From contig NC_092357.1 of the NCBI RefSeq assembly GCF_963676685.1, forward strand, positions 63,498,797-63,562,796: a stretch of 64,000 nucleotides of DNA, given 5' to 3'. The notes beneath the pieces were generated by a model, which saw only the letters and a program-made list of their open reading frames with translations, had not been told where the DNA came from and searched no databases. A program made the translations under genes and the position numbers. Below are positions 58,501 through 64,000 of the stretch, in pieces. Each line of letters begins with the position of its first letter. Positions within the stretch are counted from its first letter, which is position 1. This stretch comes from Mytilus edulis (taxonomy: Eukaryota > Mollusca > Bivalvia > Mytilida > Mytilidae).

Positions 58501-59011
58501 TATGGCAAATATATAAACACGAAAAGATAACTTAAAACATTAAAACATAAACAGATGTAATATATTTAGGTAGAAGTTTGAAAGAAGCAACATCCTAAAG
58601 TATTACTTCCCTAGACAAAAATTATATATAAACATAACATTTGTATCAAAATACAGTTTGTAGATCTTTTACATAAAATGACGAAAAAAATAGTTTCGAA
58701 TGTATTTTGAATATATGTAATGCCAGGTGTCCAATTTCCTTCCAGGATATAATCCTGATAGGCTGTTTTGGCTTGAACGAAAGAGCGGTGATGTGAAATC
58801 TTCCAATCTTAATGGATCTAATATTATCAAAGTTGTCAGCACGAACAAAACACTTGCAAACATAGGGATACATGTACATAATAGCAATATATATTGTGCA
58901 AATGGCAAACGAATTCTACGGGTCATACTTTCACCACCAACTAAAGCAATTGTTATATATTCTGATACAGAGATGATTTACGGTGTAATGTTTTACCAGG
59001 AAAAAGGTTAG
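52494..59011 (+). CDS. Copy B: YWTD propeller gene with an exon-4 indel
   Basis: Exons 52494-52554, 53661-53835, 55768-55983, 57132-57242 (or 57223) and 58746-59006 (or to a stop at 59011). Signal peptide MKYYVGVLSELLLFVCFINQ. Strands YIYFPR, VYWTER, WLYYSI, RLFWLE and IYCANG line up with copy A and the receptor. The conserved exon 4 donor (TATAG|GTATAT, 57243) is in phase 2 here, while exon 5 needs phase 1: an indel has shifted the frame. A weaker donor ACAA|GTAACT at 57224 restores phase 1 and would give about 269 residues with the read-through stop KG-TAG. So B is either a working gene with a moved donor, a recent pseudogene, or an assembly error. No Ig or membrane exon is recognised downstream. 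Confidence 0.65.
53661..53835 (+). CDS. Copy B exon 2: propeller blade 1-2
   Basis: 175 bases after TTCCATTCAG, the same length as in the minus receptor. FNMDTGNVSDILINQQS, EYIYFPRADKNDIL, donor GAG|GTATGT. Confidence 0.85.
53840..55200. other. Intron 2 of copy B
   Basis: Open frames at 54364-54633 and on the minus strand near 55014-55226 have no recognised domain. No repeat family recognised until the SINE. Confidence 0.4.
55205..55460 (-). mobile_element. tRNA-derived SINE, reverse orientation
   Basis: Read on the minus strand from about 55455: 'gccgactagtggtagcgtgt' (A-box-like) and, about 25 bases on, 'gtgggtttaaacccg' (B-box-like), the internal RNA polymerase III promoter of a tRNA head. 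A body of 150-180 bases follows ('ctgcttctcgactaagcagg', 'tgtccgggtagggtgaca'). The SINE lies in intron 2 of copy B. The 3' end is uncertain. Confidence 0.7.
55768..55983 (+). CDS. Copy B exon 3: canonical YWTE blade
   Basis: 216 bases after TATTTCAAG. PIGVAIDQVDNHVYWTER, LKRCNFDGPNKISIL, ALTLDYRN. One codon longer than its paralogues. Confidence 0.88.
56045..56560 (+). repeat. Dispersed repeat family C, long copy
   Basis: 'caacaacccgaccatagaaa', 'ttcccgcacccggaggcgtc', 'aaaatgcggcggggttaaac', 'ctgacatgcc'. A 35-base segment ('gaaggtcaccaacaggtctt ...') is tandemly duplicated at 56121 and 56156. Confidence 0.88.
57132..57242 (+). CDS. Copy B exon 4: blade 4, frame disturbed
   Basis: 111 bases to the conserved donor. 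Starts RWLYYSIYPTRSSIRRSSLN in the expected frame, but the last bases before the donor encode VTGLSI only in another frame, where the receptor has VTGISI. The exon is 8 bases shorter than the receptor's (119) and 5 shorter than A's (116), neither a multiple of three. Confidence 0.7.
57295..57525 (-). repeat. Dispersed repeat family F, reverse copy
   Basis: 'ggcacaggatctgcttaccc', 'tcacccccagttttttgttg', 'gccatggtattgtcagt', 'gagtttgaacgtttctttgg'. Confidence 0.82.
57530..58740. other. Intron 4 of copy B, remainder
   Basis: No exon or named repeat seen. 58087-58269 is open but featureless. Confidence 0.4.
58746..59011 (+). CDS. Copy B exon 5: propeller blades 5-6
   Basis: 261 bases to donor 59006/59007, identical in length to copy A. 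RLFWLERKSGDVKSSNLNG, SNIYCANGKRILRVIL, IYGVMFYQEKG. Unspliced, it stops at once (TAG 59009-59011). AATAAA at 59135. Confidence 0.83.
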
Positions 59012-60610
59012 TGCGTATCTAATATAACAGGGGTTTACAGCATGAAGCACGCGAGGGCACGTCAGAAGAGCATACACGTTACATTTATCATTGAATCAAA
59101 TTACAAAAAAAAATTATGTTTAAAGTCAAAACATAATAAAATTAAACCGCAAGAAGAACGAAGAGATTCCTAAATGTAGTTCAAATTTTACTACTACAAA
59201 ATAAAGGAAAAATTTGAGAAACTTCAATGAGACAACAATAAACGACAATTTTTATCGCAATCATAAAACTTTCCATATTGAAAACAGAACCAGCCATAGA
59301 TCTGCTCTGAACACAACATTATATACGCTTTTCATATTATAATTGCATTATAAAAGTTCACAATTTCTGTTTTTATATAATATATTTACGGATACACACC
59401 ACATGCGTACCAAGTGTAAGCATTTATAACTCAATAAATGAAACATATGTAAAACAACGTGTATTTAGGTTATTTACAGACATTAAATGACAAAACATAT
59501 TTTAACTAAGCATGTACCTTTTCAGAAGTTTTCAGAACTGTTAAAAGACAAATGTTTTTTGTTTGTACATGGAGTTTTGTATTTTACAATAATTATGATA
59601 CATTACAATGTGTATGCGCATCTCTTTTTTTTAATTTACATTTCAATATTTTAATATGTGATTTTGTTGATAGTTGCTAGCGCTTCTATGCACATGTTTG
59701 TTTATTTATTAACACCAACCACATAATATTTACAAATATTTACTAAAATATACACTAAACTCGTAATTTTATAGGTTATATTTGTATATTTTAGGGTCTA
59801 GGTGTTTCGTTGAATCGTTTTTTATGTTTATATAGTTGATAATCACATGATATTTAACAGCTTTATACATTTTTTTTTATATATACTGTCGTGTAGTTTG
59901 TTGATTTATAGCATGTATTACTATATCGTTCTATTTTATAATTTCTTTTACTGTTTTATATTTGTTACGAAAACATGTTGCATATGTGTAACAAGATAAT
60001 AGTTAAAATCATAAGTGGTACTTGTATTACAAATCTGTGTGAATATTTTTTAACTTATTGTAAAGTTACCAATGACTGCAAATTACCTTTAGGTTTGTGT
60101 ATTTGAATTTTACATGCACATACACTCATATGTTACGTTGTTCTCAGTTAAAAGTCTGTTTTAAGCTCTTATCTACTTTCAATCAGTGTTTGTCGATATA
60201 GTTACTAAACCAGCTGTAAGACAGTACATAGTGGGTAAGATTTCTTTATCCAAAATATTCAAGAAATATTGGCATGTGTTTCTTTCAATAAATGTTTTAT
60301 GAGACGATTTAGATAGCATCCATTTGTCTATATAAATGAGTACATGCACAATTGTAGGCTAAGTTCCTCGCATTGAAGATCGAAATCGCAACTGTTGATT
60401 GATAAATGTATTTGGAATATTTGATACTGCAAAATACAAAGTAAATGCATGTGCTAGTATATTATTCAAACAAACAGGAGAGCGCAACACTCAAAAGTAG
60501 ACTGAAAAAATCATGGTAAAATATCAACGCCTGACAAGACAATTATCAAATAACCGTCTTGTGTATATAAAGTGGTCTGGAAAGGTTAATATATCCTGCT
60601 CAAAAAGCTA
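59012..60610. other. Downstream of copy B
   Basis: Very AT-rich. One candidate piece at 60187-60234 follows TTTCAATCAG and reads VFVDIVTKPAVRQYIVG in the frame of copy B (see findings). Nothing else supported. Confidence 0.4.
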
Positions 60611-60615
60611 CCTCC

Positions 60616-61031
60616 GTACACAGCTACTTTTGCATAGGTACTAATTCTGTTTAAAAAAAAATGCAGTCCTGGAAATTTACTTATAATATTTTGTACTATT
60701 TTTTTTACTTTAAAACTATTGTAATATTTAGGTACTTGTATTTAACAGTACTTGATTTGTAATAAATATTTTGGTACAGAAATAATACAATATTCCATGT
60801 TTGAAAATCACATTAACTTTAAAAGATATTTGAAATAGAAAAACTTTCAAAATACTGAAAATGTACTGGTAGTAACCAAAAAATCTGTAGTACCTAAATT
60901 TCAAGTACAAATAAAGTACTAAATATTACAATAATTTTAGAGTAAAAAAAGAGTACTGAATATTAAAAGTAGATTTCCAGTACTACACATTTTAGTACAG
61001 AAATAGTACCTATGCAAAAGCAGCTGTGTAC
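60616..61031. mobile_element. Foldback (MITE-like) element, copy 2
   Basis: The tips GTACACAGCT and AGCTGTGTAC extend to 27-bp terminal inverted repeats with one mismatch, including CTTTTGCATAGGTACT. The internal arms also mirror ('gtaatatttaggtact' against 'agtactaaatattac'). Better preserved than 10883-11304. Confidence 0.92.
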
Positions 61032-61034
61032 TTT

Positions 61035-62380
61035 AACGTATAATATAGAACAATCTTCTAATGAACAAGAAACACAAACAAAAAAAGAACTCTGTTATCG
61101 ATATCATGATGTATTCCATAGCATTTGATTTGATTCTGTGTTACATGTTTAAATTTTCGTTTAAAATTTGTGACAGTCTTTTACAGTTCTTTTGCAATAA
61201 TTGTCAATAAGTGTGTGGCCGTATCTAAGTCGTATCGGAAATGGACTGCAGAATGGAATGGTCATTGAGAAAACATTGTGCGTGTGTTTGCGATTAATAG
61301 TCAACGAGGTAAAATGTAAATTATCATTTAACTTCAATCTTACAGTTTATTCCTGCACAATACGTATTATTGAAAAACTTAGATACGTCAGACAAATACA
61401 TCGAGTGATAATATACAATGTTAAGTTTCGGTGTACTGTTGTGGCTAGAGCATTCTAAGCCTGTTTTTGTTTTAAACATTTGTTCCGCATTGTTCCACAG
61501 TTGCGCCAGTTTTTTAAACCACAACTGATTGATTTAATGCGGATGTGTGTCGTAAAAAAATATATAACCGACTTCTGTCACACAATTTATTTTCAGAAGA
61601 TTTTTATGATTTAAATGCTTCTTTTTGTAATTCTATCTTGGTGTTAATGTAGTGACCGAAGCATAGTCTGGGTCAAACGTTAAACCATTAGACAGTTTCC
61701 TGTTATCTGACAGTTTTCTATTCTACATTGTATTGCTTAACATACGAATGTAGACAGAAGCTATTACTATGAAAAAAATGTCGTACCCAAAAGCAAACAA
61801 ACAGAAAAACATTTTTTAATTGAACATATATCAAAATTAAAGCAGCCTGTAGTAAACAACGCACATGTTTCAATATAAACGTTAGAAGTATAATGTACAG
61901 TCTTACATACAAAATAATACGTCTTTGTACCTTTTTGCATTCGATACACTTAAATATACTGGAAACACAGTACATCTAAATATATGAGTCAATAAAGTGC
62001 TTATACTTCTTTTTTCAATACAATTATTTTGTATCAATGGTTCTGATTGGATGACAGTAGGCGTAATTGTTTTTGTATCTCCTTGTCTGTAACTAAAGAA
62101 GCCAACATTTTGAACAGCGGAATGTATTGATATGTAAATTCTACAATAAAAAAAAATCACTTGTTGCAAATTGAAATGTTCTTTTAATCAAATTTCATTA
62201 CATTCTGAAGCAGGCCTAGAAGCCAGAAAACGCCCGGTGTTTACGTTTGACGCCGGAAGCACACATATGACGTCCCCTAGTTTAGGGACCAAAGAAGATA
62301 ACATCTTTTCGCGGAATTTTCTTTAAAGTAAATTTACACTGTAATAATAATTGAATTAAATTATGTACTTGTTTTGCTTT
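61035..62380. other. Gene-free stretch
   Basis: No supported exon. 61490-61650 resembles 63535-63690 ('gttgcgccag', 'tgcggatgtgt', 'aaccgac'), a low-copy duplicated segment. Confidence 0.45.
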
Positions 62381-62385
62381 AGAAT

Positions 62386-62500
62386 AGAGGTAATTGTATT
62401 GTAATTGAAGCTTTGTGGACGTCGCCAGGTAAACTAAATTTGCGACTGTAAAACTACCGATGGACGTCCGCAAAGCTTCAAATACAATACAGTTATCTCT
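62386..62500. mobile_element. 115-bp foldback element
   Basis: The arms are 62386-62423 and 62463-62500, about 38 bp each. They share 'ttgaagctttg' and 'ggacgtc' in inverted order with few mismatches. Confidence 0.87.
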
Positions 62501-62529
62501 TAAGTATTGGAAACATAGTAATGTTGAAA

Positions 62530-62720
62530 TAAACTCATCATAGATACCAGGACTACATTTTGTATCTACGCCAGCCGCGCGTTTCGTCTACAAAAGACTC
62601 ATCAGTGACGCTCGAATCCCAAAAAGTTAAAAAGGCCAAATAAAGTACGGAGTTGAAGAGCATTGATGACCAAATTCCTAAACGTTTTGCCAAATTCAGC
62701 TAAGGTTTAATCTATACAAG
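62530..62720 (-). repeat. Dispersed repeat family D, reverse copy
   Basis: 'actcatcatagataccagga', 'cgcgcgtttcgtctacaaaa', 'gtgacgctcgaatccc', 'gttgaagagcattga'. Confidence 0.88.
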
Positions 62721-62729
62721 AGGTTGAAA

Positions 62730-63825
62730 AGCCTTAGTATTACAACTTCAATAGTTTGTAAGCCTTTAATTTATAAATAAAACCATATCAATGATAATTC
62801 ATGTTAGTATAAAATGGGTCTATATCTGCACGTTTTGAAGTGAATCTGAATAGGTTCTCGGTGTATGAAATAGTTTCACTTGATTGTTTTTGTCTCTTTC
62901 CCATCCGTTTTGGTAAGCTGTACTCTGACTGAAATTCTATGACTACGTTTTTAATTTTAAATTCAGAAACATCACATCAAACTAGAATTTTTTTTCTTTC
63001 GAAAGAAAATGTACTTACAAACTTTGCAGAGACGCACATTGTTTGATAATTGTTTTATTGTTTTTTGTTATTTTATTTTAGACTGAGACGGATGTCTTTA
63101 AAAGAAAGTATAACCACAACATGATTTTTTTTTATCAGCCACCGTTTACAATGACTTCAGGATACAAATGAATGTCATCTTTGAAGTAGGACTCTTTATA
63201 AGATGCAGACAATAACTCTTTTTATATAAATGTATATTGCATTTGTGTGTGTAGTGTGATTGCATTTCAATACATTTAATTCAAAAAGCAGTTGTAATTA
63301 TATCTATTTGGTAATAATATAACAAATACAGTTCATACTTGTTGAATTTTTTCGTCAAAACATAATGCAAAAATGCATGCACATTTTTGTTTTTAATTGT
63401 TCTTAGTTTGAAGAAAAACAATTTATTTTAATCAAACAATAAGTGCGATTGACATCATTTTGCTAATCGTCTGTTAGCATTTGAATGATTTGTTAAAGAT
63501 AAACATGTAAAATATTTCTGATATGTTTCATGTAGTTGCACTGTTGCGCCAGAATTGGTTAGTGCTCGATTTTTTGCGGATGTGTTTAGTAAATTGATTT
63601 AACCGACACATTTTACAAATTTGTTTTTAATATTTTTTCAAATGCTGTTTTTGTACTTTATGTTAGAAATAAATTTTGATTAAGGAATGTTTCTCTTTTA
63701 TGCGAATCTCTGATCCCTTGCCTGGCTTTGGCTATACCTTTTGAACCTTTTTTGATTATAGATTAAATAAGCTTTGAATTTCAAACTGGGCATCTGGTGA
63801 AGAAATATTGATACCGTTAATGTTA
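62730..63825. other. Gene-free stretch
   Basis: Apart from the 63535-63690 duplicate of 61490-61650 I see nothing here. Confidence 0.4.
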
Positions 63826-63829
63826 TTAT

Positions 63830-64000
63830 TTTAATACTCATCATAGACACCAGGATCAAAACTTTGTACCTGCGTTAGCTGCGCGTTTTGTCCACAAAAG
63901 ACTCATAAGTGACGTTGGAATCAATAAAGTTAAAAAGGCCAATATAAAGTACAAAGTTGAAGATCATTGAGGACCAAAATTTCCTACACCCTTTTTGCAA
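63830..64000 (-). repeat. Dispersed repeat family D, reverse copy at window edge
   Basis: 'actcatcatagacaccagga', 'gcgcgttttgtccacaaaag', 'ttgaagatcattgagg'. Cut by the window end; same orientation as the copy 1.3 kb upstream. Confidence 0.85.

Noticed and set aside
61603..61660. Possible terminal exon of copy B after a strong TTATTTTCAG
   Set aside because: It reads 18 codons in the right phase then stops, but there is no homology to the receptor tail and chance is enough in this AT-rich DNA.
3000..64000. A CRISPR array or prokaryotic defence system
   Set aside because: The only regular tandem array (4611-5177) has no spacers, and gene structure is eukaryotic throughout.

Overview
This window is AT-rich, intron-rich animal DNA. 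I read it as a marine mussel (Mytilus or a close relative): the exons are short and widely spaced, and the space between them is filled by many copies of a few dispersed repeat families that I recognise as typical of mussel genomes. That identification is from memory of such sequences, not from a search. There are no bacterial features, no operons, no rRNA and no intact tRNA genes.

Layout. 1-430: 3' end of a decayed LINE. 4611-5177: a 63-bp minisatellite. 8228-6534 (minus): a small two-exon gene for a secreted protein with one farnesoic-acid-methyltransferase-like (FAMeT-like) domain. 8.7-15.3 kb: repeats. 38640-15296 (minus): a 13-exon gene whose splice phases all agree. It encodes a signal peptide, a six-bladed YWTD beta-propeller, four Ig domains, one transmembrane helix and a short cytoplasmic tail, about 748 residues. 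Its 9.4-kb intron between the last Ig exon and the transmembrane exon holds a broken Gypsy-type retrotransposon, a 465-bp foldback and other repeats. 42735-46727 (plus) and 52494-59011 (plus): two further copies of the signal-peptide plus propeller block with the same exon phases, but with no recognisable Ig or transmembrane exons after them. In both, reading past the last propeller exon meets a stop at once, so they may be short secreted propellers. The last 5 kb is repeats.

How the genes relate. The minus-strand receptor and plus copy A are head to head, 4.1 kb apart, and plus copy B follows A head to tail. This is a local family made by inverted and tandem duplication: one membrane-anchored propeller/Ig receptor and two propeller-only relatives. 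Copy B has an indel in exon 4 that breaks the conserved exon phase unless a different donor is used. The combination of an LDL-receptor-type propeller directly followed by Ig domains and a membrane anchor is the most unusual item here; its ligand and role cannot be told from sequence.

The repeats include at least seven dispersed families, several foldback or MITE-like elements with clear terminal inverted repeats, a tRNA-derived SINE, a nested insertion, and a 20-G homopolymer. All gene models are read by eye from splice signals, phase and paralogue comparison; none is backed by transcript data.
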